64,000 bases of DNA, taken from positions 1 to 64,000 of the forward strand of contig NZ_JACSQM010000006.1 of NCBI RefSeq assembly GCF_014836645.1, written 5' to 3'. Position numbers and translations under genes: made by a program. Below the pieces are notes generated by a model. It was not told where the DNA came from. It made no database searches and worked only from the letters and a program-made list of their open reading frames with translations. The stretch comes from Fictibacillus norfolkensis. GTDB lineage: Bacteria; Bacillota; Bacilli; Bacillales; Fictibacillaceae. Of this stretch, positions 9,081-21,173 are shown in pieces. Each line of letters opens with the position of its first letter. The first letter of the stretch is position 1.

Positions 9081-10474
9081 ACGAAGAATGTGGTGTGTTT
9101 GGGATCTGGGGTCACCCGGATGCCGCGCAATTAACGTATTACGGGCTGCATAGTCTGCAGCATCGCGGACAAGAAGGAGCAGGAATCGTTGTAACGGACG
9201 GAGAGCGTTTACGCATTCATAAAGGAAGTGGCTTAGTAAATGACGTGTTCAGCAAAGGTGAACTAGAAGGATTGATCGGACATGGTGCAATCGGCCATGT
9301 CCGGTATTCCACAGCAGGAGGCAATGAGCTTGCGAACGTTCAGCCCTTATTGTTTCGTTCACAAACAAGTTCACTTGCTCTTGCTCATAACGGGAATCTC
9401 GTAAATGCCAACGCGCTAAAGCATCAGCTGGAATCACAAGGAAGCATCTTTCAGACAACATCGGATACAGAAGTGCTTGCTCATCTGATCAAGCGCAGCG
9501 GTTATTTTACACTAAAAGAAAAAGTACAGAACGCTTTAACGATGCTAAAAGGTGCATATGCGTTCTTAGTCATGACAGAAAACGAGATGATGGTAGCACT
9601 AGATCCGAACGGATTGCGCCCTTTGTCACTCGGTATGCTTGGTGATGCGTATGTTGTCGCATCTGAAACGTGTGCGTTCGATGTGGTTGGGGCAACGTAC
9701 GTGCGTGACGTGCAGCCGGGAGAACTTTTGATCATTAACGAAGACGGACTAACGGTCGATACGTTCTCGACTTCTGTTCAGCGCTCTATGTGTTCGATGG
9801 AATATATTTATTTTTCACGACCAGACAGCAACATCGAAGGAATCAACGTTCATGCGGCTCGTAAAAGTCTTGGGAAAAAGATGTATGAAGAAGCTCCGAT
9901 TGAAGCGGATGTTGTAACAGGTGTGCCTGATTCTAGTATCTCTGCTGCGATCGGTTATGCGGAAGCATCCGGTATTCCGTATGAGATCGGCCTTATTAAA
10001 AATCGCTATGTCGGACGTACGTTCATTCAGCCTTCTCAAGAGCTTCGTGAACTTGGCGTAAAGATGAAGCTTTCTCCGGTTCGAGGAATCGTAGAAGGCA
10101 AGCGTGTCGTGATGGTAGATGACTCAATCGTACGCGGTACGACGAGCCGCCGAATCGTGAAGATGCTGCGTGCTGCGGGCGCTACAGAAGTTCATGTGCG
10201 AATTACAGCTCCACCCATCGCCCATCCATGCTATTACGGCATAGATACATCAGAACGTGCGGAACTGATCGCATCTAAGCATTCTGTTGATGAGATCCGT
10301 GAAATTATTGGTGCTGATTCATTATCGTTTATTTCCGTCGAAGGACTGATGGAAGGTATAGGACGTTCGAATGACGAGCCGAACTGCGGACAATGTTTAG
10401 CTTGTTTTACAGGACGATATCCAACAGAAATTTATCCAGATACTGTTTTACCATATGAAAAAGAGCTTGTTTAA
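9056..10474 (+). CDS. purF: Amidophosphoribosyltransferase PurF
   Basis: PurF commits PRPP to purine synthesis by making phosphoribosylamine. The 472-residue protein begins with an 11-residue propeptide followed by Cys12 in '[12 protein letters not shown]', the N-terminal nucleophile exposed by cleavage. The PRPP loop '[16 protein letters not shown]' and cysteines in 'MCSMEYIYF', 'HPCYYGID' and 'NCGQCLACF' fit the 4Fe-4S form known from B. subtilis. It is expected to be feedback-inhibited by purine nucleotides. Confidence 0.97.
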   Translation: MLADIKGLNEECGVFGIWGHPDAAQLTYYGLHSLQHRGQEGAGIVVTDGERLRIHKGSGLVNDVFSKGELEGLIGHGAIGHVRYSTAGGNELANVQPLLFRSQTSSLALAHNGNLVNANALKHQLESQGSIFQTTSDTEVLAHLIKRSGYFTLKEKVQNALTMLKGAYAFLVMTENEMMVALDPNGLRPLSLGMLGDAYVVASETCAFDVVGATYVRDVQPGELLIINEDGLTVDTFSTSVQRSMCSMEYIYFSRPDSNIEGINVHAARKSLGKKMYEEAPIEADVVTGVPDSSISAAIGYAEASGIPYEIGLIKNRYVGRTFIQPSQELRELGVKMKLSPVRGIVEGKRVVMVDDSIVRGTTSRRIVKMLRAAGATEVHVRITAPPIAHPCYYGIDTSERAELIASKHSVDEIREIIGADSLSFISVEGLMEGIGRSNDEPNCGQCLACFTGRYPTEIYPDTVLPYEKELV

Positions 10475-10488
10475 AGGGGGAGAAGACG

Positions 10489-11529
10489 ATGGCAGAAGCA
10501 TATAAGCAAGCAGGCGTGAACATCGAAGCAGGATATGAAGCGGTCGATCGCATCAAGAAGCATGCACTTAGAACGAAGCGTCCGGAAGTATTAGCAGGAC
10601 TTGGTGGATTTGGTGCGATGTTCGATCTATCGGGATTCTCACATAAAGAGCCCGTCCTGATTTCCGGAACAGATGGAGTAGGTACGAAGCTGATGCTTGC
10701 GTTCTTGGCGGATAAGCATGACACGATCGGTGTAGATGCAGTTGCGATGTGCGTGAACGATATCGTAGCGCAAGGCGCTGAGCCGCTTTATTTCCTGGAC
10801 TATATTGCTTGCGGCACGCTTCACCCTGAAAAGATCGAAGAGATCGTTAGTGGGATCGCGGATGGCTGTGAACAAGCAGGGTGTGCGCTCATCGGCGGAG
10901 AAACGGCAGAGATGCCTGGCATGTATGACAGTGAAGAGTATGATTTAGCTGGGTTTACGGTTGGAATCGCCGAGAAATCGAAGCTGATCAACGGCGCTGC
11001 TATCTCCGAGAACGATGTATTGATAGGCCTTGCTTCAAACGGTCTTCATTCCAACGGCTTTTCGCTCGTTCGCAAAGTTTTATTAGAAAACGCAGGTCTT
11101 GATCTGAACGAACACATTGATAGTTTATCTAAACCATTAGGTGAAGAGCTGTTAACACCGACTCGCATCTATGTAAAACCGTTGCTTGAAGTGTTCAATC
11201 AGTTTGATGTGAACGGTGTTGCTCATATTACAGGCGGCGGGTTCATTGAAAACATTCCACGCATGCTGCCAGAAGGTCTTGCGGCAGAAGTAGATTATGG
11301 TTCATGGCCGGTTCCTGCGATTTTTGATCTGATCGAAGAAAAAGGAAACCTGACACGGAAAGAGATGTTCACAACGTTTAACATGGGAATTGGAATGGTG
11401 CTCTCGGTTTCAGAAGAAAATATGCTTCCAATCATCCGCCTTTTAGAAGAAACAGGCGAAAAGCCTTACATCATCGGTCGCGTGAAGCAAGGTGAAGGCG
11501 TGATCTTTGGTGGAGGAAACATCGAATGA
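10489..11529 (+). CDS. purM: AIR synthetase PurM
   Basis: PurM (phosphoribosylformylglycinamidine cyclo-ligase) closes the imidazole ring to give AIR. The 346-residue protein carries '[15 protein letters not shown]', '[15 protein letters not shown]' and '[12 protein letters not shown]', the usual motifs of the AIRS family. A GGGGGAGAAG ribosome binding site precedes ATG 10489, 14 bases after purF. It overlaps purN by four bases. Confidence 0.96.
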   Translation: MAEAYKQAGVNIEAGYEAVDRIKKHALRTKRPEVLAGLGGFGAMFDLSGFSHKEPVLISGTDGVGTKLMLAFLADKHDTIGVDAVAMCVNDIVAQGAEPLYFLDYIACGTLHPEKIEEIVSGIADGCEQAGCALIGGETAEMPGMYDSEEYDLAGFTVGIAEKSKLINGAAISENDVLIGLASNGLHSNGFSLVRKVLLENAGLDLNEHIDSLSKPLGEELLTPTRIYVKPLLEVFNQFDVNGVAHITGGGFIENIPRMLPEGLAAEVDYGSWPVPAIFDLIEEKGNLTRKEMFTTFNMGIGMVLSVSEENMLPIIRLLEETGEKPYIIGRVKQGEGVIFGGGNIE

Positions 11530-12116
11530 GAAAAATAGCTGTATTTGCTTCTGGAAGCGGAAGTAACTTTCAAGCCATCGTAGACGCAGTTGAAGCAGGT
11601 GAGCTTCAAGCGGATATCGAGCTTTTAGTATGTGATAAACCAGGGGCGAAGGTGGTCGATCGTGCGCGCCATTTTGACATTCCAACGTACTCGTTCATGC
11701 CTCAAACGTTTGCATCAAAAGCTGATTTTGAAAAAGAAATCGTTTCTGAACTTCAATCCTATGGAGTAGAATTTATCGTTCTCGCAGGATATATGAGGTT
11801 GGTTGGTGAGGTATTATTGAAAGCGTATGAAGGCCGTATCATCAATATCCATCCGTCTTATCTGCCGGCATTTCCTGGTAAGGATGCGGTAGGGCAAGCA
11901 CTGAAAGCAAACGTTGCCGAAACAGGTGTAACGGTTCATTATGTAGACAGTGGAATGGATACAGGGCCGATCATCGAACAAGTTCGCATTCCTGTATTGC
12001 CAGGCGATACAGAGGATACCCTGCAGCAGCGTATCCAAAAAGCAGAACACCAATTGTACCCAGCCATCATCAACAAACTATTACAAAAAGACACCGTAGG
12101 AGGCATCTTACATTGA
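11526..12116 (+). CDS. purN: GAR transformylase PurN
   Basis: PurN transfers a formyl group from 10-formyl-tetrahydrofolate to GAR. In this 196-residue protein the '[12 protein letters not shown]' phosphate loop and the catalytic Asn/His/Asp set are seen in '[14 protein letters not shown]' and '[13 protein letters not shown]'. It overlaps purM and purH by four bases each. Confidence 0.96.
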   Translation: MRKIAVFASGSGSNFQAIVDAVEAGELQADIELLVCDKPGAKVVDRARHFDIPTYSFMPQTFASKADFEKEIVSELQSYGVEFIVLAGYMRLVGEVLLKAYEGRIINIHPSYLPAFPGKDAVGQALKANVAETGVTVHYVDSGMDTGPIIEQVRIPVLPGDTEDTLQQRIQKAEHQLYPAIINKLLQKDTVGGILH

Positions 12117-13651
12117 CGATCAAACGTGCACTCATAAGCGTATCAAATAAAGAAGGATTACTTCACTTTGCAGAAAAACTAGCTCATCACGGCGTAGAGA
12201 TCATCTCTACGGGCGGAACAAAAAAAGCGTTACAAGACGCTGGGATTCCTGTAATCGGTATCTCTGAAGTGACTGGTTTTCCTGAGATCATGGACGGACG
12301 TGTCAAAACGCTTCATCCAAAAATTCATGGCGGTTTACTCGCTGTTCGAGATAATGAGACACATCGAACAGCAATGCATGAAAATGAGATATCACCAATC
12401 GATCTTGTAGTTGTAAACCTTTATCCGTTCAAAGAGACGATCGCCAAAGAAGGCACAACATTCGCTGATGCGATCGAAAATATCGATATCGGCGGACCGA
12501 GCATGCTTCGTTCAGCTGCAAAAAATCATGCCTACGTCACGGTCGTTGTCGATCCGGCAGACTATGAATCAGTTGCGGGTGAGCTTGATGGTGCAGGAGC
12601 TGTAAGTGAAGAGACGCGCCGAAGACTTGCTGCGAAGACGTTCCGTCATACAGCGGCTTATGATGCATTAATCGCTGAATACTTAACAGCAGCTGTAGAA
12701 GAGGAGCACCCAGAATCCTACACGGTAACATATGAAAAGAAACAGGACCTTCGTTATGGTGAGAACCCGCATCAAAAAGCCGCGTTTTATTCGACGCCAC
12801 TGAAGAACACGCTCTCTTTAACAGACGCTGAACAGCTACATGGAAAAGAGCTTTCGTACAACAACATCAACGACGCAGATGCTGCACTTTCAATCGTAAA
12901 AGAGTTCGTTGATCCAGCTGTTGTTGCGGTTAAGCACATGAATCCATGTGGCGTTGGAACAGGCTCAACGATTCTTGAAGCGTACACCCGTGCGTTTGAA
13001 GCAGACCCTGTATCGATCTTCGGCGGCATCATCGCTGCTAACACAGAAATAGATGAAGAAACGGCTCAAAAGCTGAGTGAGATTTTCCTTGAGATCATCA
13101 TCGCTCCTTCATTTACAGAGAAAGCGTTAGAGATTTTAACGAAAAAGAAGAACATCCGTTTATTAAAATTAGATTTTACAGAAGGTACAGGAATCGCCAA
13201 AAAAATCACTACCGTTTCTGGCGGAATGCTCGTTCAAGAGGAAGACGTTTACGGGTTGGATGATGCGAACGTGACGATTCCTACAAAACGCCAGCCGACT
13301 GAGCAAGAGTGGAAAGATCTGAAGCTTGCTTGGAAAGTGGTAAAGCATGTGAAATCTAACGCGATTGTCTTAGCGAAAGACGAAATGACAGTAGGGGTTG
13401 GTGCGGGTCAGATGAACCGCGTTGGCGCAGCGAAAATCGCAATCGAGCAAGCTGGTGAACGTGCACAAGGTTCAGCTCTTGGATCAGATGCGTTCTTCCC
13501 GATGGACGATACCGTAGAAGCAGCGGCACGCGCTGGTGTAACAGCAATCATCCAGCCAGGTGGATCGATTAAGGATGAAGATTCGATAAAAAAAGCAGAC
13601 GAGCACGGGATCACGATGGTGTTCACAGGCGTTAGGCACTTTAAGCATTAA
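12113..13651 (+). CDS. purH: Bifunctional AICAR transformylase/IMP cyclohydrolase PurH
   Basis: PurH performs the last two steps to IMP. The 512-residue protein has an N-terminal MGS-like cyclohydrolase domain ('[14 protein letters not shown]', '[13 protein letters not shown]') and a C-terminal transformylase domain with '[10 protein letters not shown]' (about 273-282) and the end '[11 protein letters not shown]'. The start codon is TTG (12113) after AGGAGG. After purH the operon is broken by 488 non-coding bases before purD. Confidence 0.95.
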   Translation: MTIKRALISVSNKEGLLHFAEKLAHHGVEIISTGGTKKALQDAGIPVIGISEVTGFPEIMDGRVKTLHPKIHGGLLAVRDNETHRTAMHENEISPIDLVVVNLYPFKETIAKEGTTFADAIENIDIGGPSMLRSAAKNHAYVTVVVDPADYESVAGELDGAGAVSEETRRRLAAKTFRHTAAYDALIAEYLTAAVEEEHPESYTVTYEKKQDLRYGENPHQKAAFYSTPLKNTLSLTDAEQLHGKELSYNNINDADAALSIVKEFVDPAVVAVKHMNPCGVGTGSTILEAYTRAFEADPVSIFGGIIAANTEIDEETAQKLSEIFLEIIIAPSFTEKALEILTKKKNIRLLKLDFTEGTGIAKKITTVSGGMLVQEEDVYGLDDANVTIPTKRQPTEQEWKDLKLAWKVVKHVKSNAIVLAKDEMTVGVGAGQMNRVGAAKIAIEQAGERAQGSALGSDAFFPMDDTVEAAARAGVTAIIQPGGSIKDEDSIKKADEHGITMVFTGVRHFKH

Positions 13652-13679
13652 TCATGTTGACTCAGTAGTGTGTGGAAGG

Positions 13680-13728
13680 GTTGATTTCCGTTCCAGGTGC
13701 TCTCTTTCCGGGGGGCGTGCTGTGAACG
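13680..13728 (+). repeat. Dispersed GC-rich repeat, copy 2 (truncated)
   Basis: GTTGATTTCCGTTCCAGG, CTTTCCGGGGGGCGTGC and TGTGAAC match the first ~50 bases of the copies at 35.3 and 41.1 kb. The second half is missing. It follows the purH stop by 28 bases. Confidence 0.75.
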
Positions 13729-15490
<1,762 letters not shown>

Positions 15491-15554
15491 ATTGGTGCTA
15501 ACCTCCTATACTGAAGTTGAGGGCTGACGGACATGGTTGATAAGACCTTGTTCA

Positions 15555-16826
15555 TCAGCCTTCATTAATTGGATTCGGATGAGATGTAGATGATTCTGTG
15601 TTCGGAGCTGCGGTTGGCATGAGTTTAGGAGGCTGTATGATGGACAACGGATTCCACTGACGCAACAGCTGCATCCCAATGAAGATGACAAAACCTGCTA
15701 TCACATACGTTACATAAGGAACAGTACTTTGTCCGCCATCGGCCACTTCAAACAATCGTCCTCCGATTGAATTTCCTATCGCTTCCCCAATCCCTGTAAA
15801 AACACTGGCTAATCCAAAGAACATGCCAAGAAACCGGGCAGCGGCAAGCTGTGAGATCGACGTATCCAACGTGGGCATGATCAGCATCTCACCTGTGATA
15901 AAGATGATTCCGGTAAAAACAAAGAAAAATAAAGTGTTTGCAAAATATAAACTTCCGAGAGCAGTTCCGATACAGATCGCACCTATACCAACAGAAGTCA
16001 GCGGATGAATGTTTCGTATGATATTTTTTGTTATGAGCGTTTGAGCTACTATGACCGTGATGCTGTTGATGGTCCAGATGATGCTTATGTCTTTTCCGTT
16101 AGATAGTACACTTTCAGCTCGAAGCGGGAGCACGAGTGCAAACTGTACATAAAGAGCCCAAACAAAGATTGTGGCGATCACAAAAACGAGGAAGGGAATG
16201 TTTTTTAACGCTTGTCGATATTCACTCCATTTTACTTCTCGGCAGTTTTCGTCTCCACAGCCTGCAGGCAAGAAGAACCAGCTGATCACGCTTGCGCCTA
16301 AATATATAACAGCAGCGGTTATAAAGATTAGTTTTGAGCTTCCTGTAAATAAAGCGAAGACGGTTAATCCAGCGATCGCCATCCCAATATTGGCAAAGAT
16401 TCCACGCAATGAAAAAGCAGTAGATCTCATGTCTGCTTTTACGAGCGAAGAAATAAATGCTTTTGTGGACGGCGCATTAAGCCCAAGACCGAGCCCGCTG
16501 ATCGCAGCAGTTACCAAAACTAGTGAATAAGTTGAAAAATAAGCGAAACCTATCAGCCCGCCTGCCCGTATTAAAGCACCAAGTGCGATGATAAAACGTC
16601 TGCCTGTACGGTCAGCGAATACGCCTCCGACCACACTTCCTACTTGCATGAAGATCGAGATAACAGCGAGAGTAAAACCAATCTGTGCTGCTGTTAATCC
16701 AGTTTCGACTTTTAAGAGGATAGGAAGGACAGGCAAGACAAGATATGAGCCAAGATGGGTAATAAAGACAACGACCAATAGACTGAAAAGAGGTCTGTTG
16801 CCTTTTAATAGGGAATGAGTTGGCAT
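15555..16826 (-). CDS. MFS transporter (drug-efflux-like)
   Basis: This 423-residue protein has about 12 hydrophobic segments and the major facilitator loop 2-3 motif 'GVFADRTGRRFII' near residues 70-82. The N-terminal region ('LFSLLVVVFITHLGSYLVLPVLPILL') resembles efflux-type MFS proteins. The substrate cannot be told from sequence. The ATG at 16826 follows GAAGGAGG. It lies 18 bases downstream of the DUF2892 gene on the same strand. The pair is inserted between purD and yerA relative to B. subtilis. Confidence 0.85.
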   Translation of the reverse strand: MPTHSLLKGNRPLFSLLVVVFITHLGSYLVLPVLPILLKVETGLTAAQIGFTLAVISIFMQVGSVVGGVFADRTGRRFIIALGALIRAGGLIGFAYFSTYSLVLVTAAISGLGLGLNAPSTKAFISSLVKADMRSTAFSLRGIFANIGMAIAGLTVFALFTGSSKLIFITAAVIYLGASVISWFFLPAGCGDENCREVKWSEYRQALKNIPFLVFVIATIFVWALYVQFALVLPLRAESVLSNGKDISIIWTINSITVIVAQTLITKNIIRNIHPLTSVGIGAICIGTALGSLYFANTLFFFVFTGIIFITGEMLIMPTLDTSISQLAAARFLGMFFGLASVFTGIGEAIGNSIGGRLFEVADGGQSTVPYVTYVIAGFVIFIGMQLLRQWNPLSIIQPPKLMPTAAPNTESSTSHPNPINEG

Positions 16827-16844
16827 AGTGTTGCCTCCTTCTTA

Positions 16845-17105
16845 TTATGAAGGGTTAAACGGCGAACCTTCTTTAGCGATATTACCTAAATCCATGTCGT
16901 TCATTTCTTTACTCTTGTGAAGTAGGTCAGTCATCGGGCAGTAGCGAACGATCCCTTCTGCTACCTTCATCGCTGCCATTAAAATCATAAGAATGTATGA
17001 CTCTTTGTAGGGCTTTCTTGTCAGCTTTGCTGTATAAACAGAAAGCAGTGTTAGACCTGCAATAATACGAATCATGCTATTAACTAAACCAATATTTTGT
17101 CTCAT
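16845..17105 (-). CDS. DUF2892 (YgaP-type) membrane protein
   Basis: An 86-residue protein beginning 'MRQNIGLVNSMIRIIAGL', the typical start of DUF2892 proteins, with two hydrophobic segments (about 8-25 and 36-52) and 'RYCPMTDLLH' near the end. DUF2892 is the membrane part found alone or fused to rhodanese domains; the function of single-domain forms is unknown. I choose ATG 17105 because AAAGGAG precedes it; the longer reading from 17225 has no homology in its first 40 residues. It is divergent from yerA. Confidence 0.83.
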   Translation of the reverse strand: MRQNIGLVNSMIRIIAGLTLLSVYTAKLTRKPYKESYILMILMAAMKVAEGIVRYCPMTDLLHKSKEMNDMDLGNIAKEGSPFNPS

Positions 17106-17197
17106 TGTGATACTCCTTTCAATTTTCACCAATTTGCTTGATGAATATGGTATTCTTGAAAAAACGAAATTTTCAGAGAGAAGACAGGTGATCCAAC

Positions 17198-18946
17198 ATG
17201 AACCAACACATTGCTTTTTGGACAAAAGCGCAAATGCGCAAACAAGTGGCCGTCATTCAAGGTGAATTGGCACCGTCGCTTGTCTTAACAAACGCTACTT
17301 ATTTGAACACAGCTCTTAAAAAATGGGTAAAAGCAAACATCTGGATCCTTGAAGACCGCATCGTCTATGTAGGCGAAAAGATGCCTGACCATAGATCCGG
17401 AACGGAAATCACTGATCTAGAAGGTAAGTTTGTTGTGCCGGGGTATATTGAACCTCATTGTCATCCGTTTCAACTTTATAATCCCCAGTCGCTCTCGCGA
17501 TATGCATTGCAGCGTGGAACGTCCGTATTTTTAGCCGACAACTTTATGCTGCTTTTTGAAATGAATATTTCGAAAGCGCTTTCTTTTATGGAGGACGTGA
17601 ACGATCTGCCTTCTAATTTCTTTTGGTGGTGCCGTTATGACGCACAAACAGAGCTTTTAGAAGAAGAGAATTATTTTTCGGAAAAAAGTGTGAGACAGCT
17701 GCTCGAGAGCCCGTATGTTCTTCAAGGTGGCGAGTTAACGAGCTGGCCGCGAGTGCTTCATGGTGATGATACGCTGTTGCATTGGATGCTGAAGACGAAG
17801 AAAGCGGGTAAAAAGATCGAGGGACATCTGCCAGGAGCTTCTGAAAAGACCTTAACTGCAATGACGTTGCTCGGTGTGGACTGCGATCATGAAGCGATGA
17901 CAGGTACAGAAGTGATGGACCGATTGAATGCTGGTCTGCAAGTGTCCCTTCGTTATTCTTCGATTCGTCCTGATCTGCCGAAATTATTGCGTCAGATGAA
18001 AGAAGAAGGCATAACGAATTATGAACGAATCTTTATGACGACTGACGGATCCACACCTGCTTTTTATGAAGAAGGTGTTACCGATAAGATGCTGCAGATT
18101 GCGCTCGAAGCAGGGCTCGATCCAGTGGATGCGTATATGATGGTCTCTTATAACGTGGCTAGATATTACGGTCTAGATCACCTCTTCGGCATGGTTGCCG
18201 CAGGGCGAGTCGCACATTTGAATATTTTAGATGATGTAACAAATCCTCTTCCTGAATCTGTTTTGGCAAAAGGAAAATGGATGAAGCGTAATGGTAAGGA
18301 TGTTAGTGAAGACAAAGATTTTGATTTTGATTGGGAAGGTCATGGCATCCGAAAAAGAGAGATCACATGGGACCTTCAAGACGAGGATTTTCAGTTTTCT
18401 GGTCTCGTTGGAATAGAAATGTACAATAGTGTCATCACACGGCCATATAATGTATCGATCAATCCTTTTTCTGAAGAGATTAACGAAGAATCAGACGAGT
18501 GTTTCTTAATGCTGATCGACAAAGAAGGAAAGTGGAGAACGAACACGATCGTAAAAGGTTTTGCGAAAAATCTGTATGGCTTTGCGAGCTCGTATTCCAA
18601 TACGGGAGATCTTCTGATCATCGGAAAAAACAAAAAAGATATGGCTTTGGCGTTCGAACGCTTGAAAGAAGTCGGCGGAGGCATCGTTCTTGCGGAGAGA
18701 GGCGAAATCGTTGCTGAGATAAAACTTCCTTTAGCGGGAGGAATGTCGAATCTTAGTATAGAAGAACTAGTGGTAGAAGAGAAAAGATTAACGAATGCAC
18801 TAAGAGAACGAGGCTATCAATATGAAGATCCAATCTATTCTCTATTGTTTTTCTCTTCCACACACTTGCCATACATCCGCATTACGCAAAGAGGCATTTA
18901 CGATGTTAAAAAGAAAGGGTTACTCTTTCCTTCGATTATGCGTTAA
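17198..18946 (+). CDS. yerA: Adenine deaminase-like amidohydrolase YerA
   Basis: A 582-residue member of the metal-dependent amidohydrolases, close to B. subtilis YerA, a predicted adenine deaminase. It shows the metal-binding 'EPHCHPF' (about 85-91), 'GHLPGASEKTL' and 'DCDHEAMTG' with further His ligands, 'TTDGSTPAFYEEG' with the Asp, and a C-terminal adenine-deaminase-type domain. Activity of YerA-type proteins on adenine is not firmly established. AGGTGAT precedes the ATG. Its position beside the purine genes fits purine salvage. Confidence 0.87.
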   Translation: MNQHIAFWTKAQMRKQVAVIQGELAPSLVLTNATYLNTALKKWVKANIWILEDRIVYVGEKMPDHRSGTEITDLEGKFVVPGYIEPHCHPFQLYNPQSLSRYALQRGTSVFLADNFMLLFEMNISKALSFMEDVNDLPSNFFWWCRYDAQTELLEEENYFSEKSVRQLLESPYVLQGGELTSWPRVLHGDDTLLHWMLKTKKAGKKIEGHLPGASEKTLTAMTLLGVDCDHEAMTGTEVMDRLNAGLQVSLRYSSIRPDLPKLLRQMKEEGITNYERIFMTTDGSTPAFYEEGVTDKMLQIALEAGLDPVDAYMMVSYNVARYYGLDHLFGMVAAGRVAHLNILDDVTNPLPESVLAKGKWMKRNGKDVSEDKDFDFDWEGHGIRKREITWDLQDEDFQFSGLVGIEMYNSVITRPYNVSINPFSEEINEESDECFLMLIDKEGKWRTNTIVKGFAKNLYGFASSYSNTGDLLIIGKNKKDMALAFERLKEVGGGIVLAERGEIVAEIKLPLAGGMSNLSIEELVVEEKRLTNALRERGYQYEDPIYSLLFFSSTHLPYIRITQRGIYDVKKKGLLFPSIMR

Positions 18947-18995
18947 TATAGAAAAGGATTGGGCAAAATAATACGATACAAAGGTAGTGAGCCCA

Positions 18996-20012
18996 ATGAA
19001 AAAGTGGTACATCATCTTGATGGCGATGATTACGGTATTAACGCTGTCTGCATGCAAGGACGCAAGAGATAAAGTATTAGAAGAAGGTAAAGTAGATAAA
19101 GCTGAAGCTACGGATTCAAAAAAAGAGGAATTTTCTTCTGTTTATCCACTCACTGGCTTGGAAACGAATGAAGAGGTAGATCATCGCGCGGTTTCGGTCA
19201 TGGTGAACAACCACCCAAAAGCACGCCCGCAATCTGGACTTCATAAAGCTGATATCGTATACGAAGTATTAGCTGAGGGAGAACTTACACGCTTTTTGGC
19301 GATCTTCCAAAGTGAGATGCCAGAAGTAGTAGGACCGGTTCGCAGCGCGAGAGATTATTACATCGAACTCTCACGTGGCTACGATGCACTATTCGTGGCA
19401 CATGGATTCAGTCCTGAAGCGAAAGAGATCCTCGATAGCGGGACGGTCGATCACCTGAACGGAATGGATTACGATGGAATTCTTTTCAATCGAGCTGATT
19501 TTAGAAAAGCGCCTCACAACTCTTACATCACCTATGAAAATATCGAAAAAGGGATGGAGAAGATCGGTGCCGAGCAATCAGATGATCTCGATATGCTTGC
19601 GTTCTTAACTTCTAAAAGTGCTAAAGCAATAGAAGGTGCGCCTGCAAACGAGGTTCAGATCTCTTACCCAGGCGGAGAAACAGTAGGTTACTCGTACTCT
19701 GCTAAGATGAAGACGTACGCTAGAAGCAGCAACAATGAACCAACGATAGATCGTGAGACCGAAACACCCATTACGGTAGGCAATGTATTCATTGTTGAAG
19801 CGGCACACCGGGTAATCGATGATGCCGGCAGACGAGAGATCAACTTAACGTCAGGCGGAGATGCAATTCTGATTCAGAATGGTGTCGCACAAAACATTTC
19901 GTGGAAAAACGAAAACGGAAGAATCGTTCCGGACGGTGGAGCGTTTGTTCCGGGAAAGATATGGATTAACATTGTACCGAGTGGAATGACAGATTCGGTT
20001 AAGATGCAATAA
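18996..20012 (+). CDS. yerB: DUF3048 lipoprotein YerB
   Basis: A 338-residue exported lipoprotein: a basic start and hydrophobic core end in the lipobox 'LSAC' (Cys about residue 20), followed by a charged linker and the DUF3048 region ('MVNNHPKARPQSGLHKADIV', 'GPVRSARDYYIEL'). Function is unknown. ATG 18996 is preferred over GTG 18987 because of spacing to AAAGG. It lies between yerA and yerC, as in B. subtilis. Confidence 0.88.
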   Translation: MKKWYIILMAMITVLTLSACKDARDKVLEEGKVDKAEATDSKKEEFSSVYPLTGLETNEEVDHRAVSVMVNNHPKARPQSGLHKADIVYEVLAEGELTRFLAIFQSEMPEVVGPVRSARDYYIELSRGYDALFVAHGFSPEAKEILDSGTVDHLNGMDYDGILFNRADFRKAPHNSYITYENIEKGMEKIGAEQSDDLDMLAFLTSKSAKAIEGAPANEVQISYPGGETVGYSYSAKMKTYARSSNNEPTIDRETETPITVGNVFIVEAAHRVIDDAGRREINLTSGGDAILIQNGVAQNISWKNENGRIVPDGGAFVPGKIWINIVPSGMTDSVKMQ

Positions 20013-20029
20013 AAAGGAGTGCATGTTTC

Positions 20030-20335
20030 ATGCAAATTGATAAATTACGAGGAAAAGCATTAGATCAGCTTTTCGAATCGGTTTTGTCGCTGAAGGATAT
20101 GGAAGAATGTTATCGATTCTTTGATGACCTTTGTACGATGAACGAGATTCAATCTTTGGCGCAACGACTTGAAGTAGCGCGCATGCTTCGTGAAGGAAAA
20201 ACGTATCACAAGATCGAGAGCGAAACGGGAGCAAGTACCGCAACGATCTCACGTGTAAAACGTTGCCTGAACTTTGGAAACGACGCGTATGCAATGGTAC
20301 TCGACCGCGTTCATGAAGAGGAAGAAGCGAAATAA
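20030..20335 (+). CDS. yerC: YerC/YecD TrpR-related DNA-binding protein
   Basis: This 101-residue protein has a helix-turn-helix ('GKTYHKIESETGASTATISR', about 56-75) and the 'DDLCTMNEIQSLAQRLEVAR' segment typical of the YerC/YecD family related to the Trp repressor. It is a predicted transcriptional regulator with an unknown target. AAAAGGAG precedes the ATG. An intrinsic terminator follows directly. Confidence 0.92.
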   Translation: MQIDKLRGKALDQLFESVLSLKDMEECYRFFDDLCTMNEIQSLAQRLEVARMLREGKTYHKIESETGASTATISRVKRCLNFGNDAYAMVLDRVHEEEEAK

Positions 20336-20342
20336 TGAGAAG

Positions 20343-20370
20343 AAAACCTGCCTGAGTGGCGGGTTTTTTG
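20343..20370 (+). terminator. Intrinsic terminator after yerC
   Basis: AAAACCTGCC and GGCGGGTTTT form the stem over a TGAGT loop, with a TTTTTTG tail and a second T run. Confidence 0.9.
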
Positions 20371-20603
20371 TTTTTTTGTTTGGAGTCATAAGAGTGGAGT
20401 GGCTGCTGTACTGTGCGCCAGTCGTAATGTGACGAAATTTGTAGATTCGCCGATATATGGCCAGAACTCGCCGTATTAACTCAAAAACTCGCCGGATTCT
20501 AGCCGAATCTCGCCGTAATAATGCCAAAATTTCTAGAATTATGTTTATTAAGTATATTGATCGTTGTGATTCAAAACATCTTCAACTGCAAAAGCCTACT
20601 TTA
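20371..20603. other. Non-coding gap yerC-marR
   Basis: No gene is supported. It contains the CTCGCCG tandem array (20447-20520). The marR promoter begins at its end. Confidence 0.6.
20447..20520 (-). repeat. Tandem array, core TCGCCG (CGGCGA on minus strand), period exactly 21 bp
   Basis: TCGCCG occurs at 20447, 20468, 20489 and 20510, exactly 21 bases apart each time, with unrelated spacers. On the minus strand the core reads CGGCGA, close to the GGCGAAA cores of the arrays at 13.9 and 31.8 kb. The AACACGTACCGTAAAA tail is absent. Confidence 0.75.
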
Positions 20604-20647
20604 TTGACAAAATGTTATTCACTTATTATAGTTGTATGTACAAACAA
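20604..20647 (+). promoter_or_regulatory. marR promoter with overlapping operator
   Basis: TTGACA (20604-20609) and TATAGT (20627-20632) are 17 bases apart. The imperfect palindrome TTGTATGTACAAACAA (20632-20647) overlaps the end of the -10. Its near twin stands before the next gene at 21121, so it is probably the MarR binding site (autoregulation). Confidence 0.75.
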
Positions 20648-20674
20648 CATTAACGATTGCAAAGAGGTGCTATA

Positions 20675-21097
20675 ATGCCCGAAAAGTATCTAGAAAACTG
20701 CTTATATTTTACTGTGAACAAGCTTTCTCGCGTTATTTCCAAAATGGCTGAGGAATCTTTTCGACCGACAGGAATTACGCCTACTCATGGCTTTATGATG
20801 ATGCTTGTGAACGACAAACCTGGAATCTCTCAATCGGAGTTAGCAGAAGAACTTCACATGACACCAAGTACGATCACAAGATTCGTGGACAAGCTTGTTG
20901 TAAAGGGACTTGCAGAGCGTAAAGTGCAAGGCAAGATGTCGCACATCCATCCGACACAAGCAGGAACGGAAATTCAAACAGATCTCGAAAAAGCTTGGAA
21001 AGCTCTTTATCGAACGTATTCCAGTCTTTTAGGAGAAGAAGAAGGAAAAGCGCTCACAAAAGCAACACATCTTGCAGCAGGGCAGCTCGAATCATAA
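20675..21097 (+). CDS. MarR family transcriptional regulator
   Basis: A 140-residue protein with the winged helix-turn-helix of the MarR family: 'KPGISQSELAEELHMTPSTI' (about 49-68) is the recognition region, followed by a wing 'AERKVQGKMSHIHPT'. ATG 20675 follows AAGAGGTG; the frame is open slightly upstream but without a site. It probably represses itself and the adjacent oxidoreductase, since both promoters carry the same palindrome. The inducing ligand is unknown. The gene is inserted between yerC and pcrB relative to B. subtilis. Confidence 0.88.
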   Translation: MPEKYLENCLYFTVNKLSRVISKMAEESFRPTGITPTHGFMMMLVNDKPGISQSELAEELHMTPSTITRFVDKLVVKGLAERKVQGKMSHIHPTQAGTEIQTDLEKAWKALYRTYSSLLGEEEGKALTKATHLAAGQLES

Positions 21098-21120
21098 GAG
21101 CTCGCTTCTTACTGTTTAAG

Positions 21121-21136
21121 TTGTTTGTACAAGCAA
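21121..21136 (+). promoter_or_regulatory. Second MarR-type operator before the oxidoreductase gene
   Basis: TTGTTTGTACAAGCAA is an imperfect palindrome matching the site at 20632 (TTGTATGTACAAACAA) in 14 of 16 positions. It may also hold a weak -35 (TTGTTT), with TTTAAT 16 bases downstream. Confidence 0.7.
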
Positions 21137-21173
21137 ATGAAATTTAATATTTTTTCATAAAGGAGATTCATTC

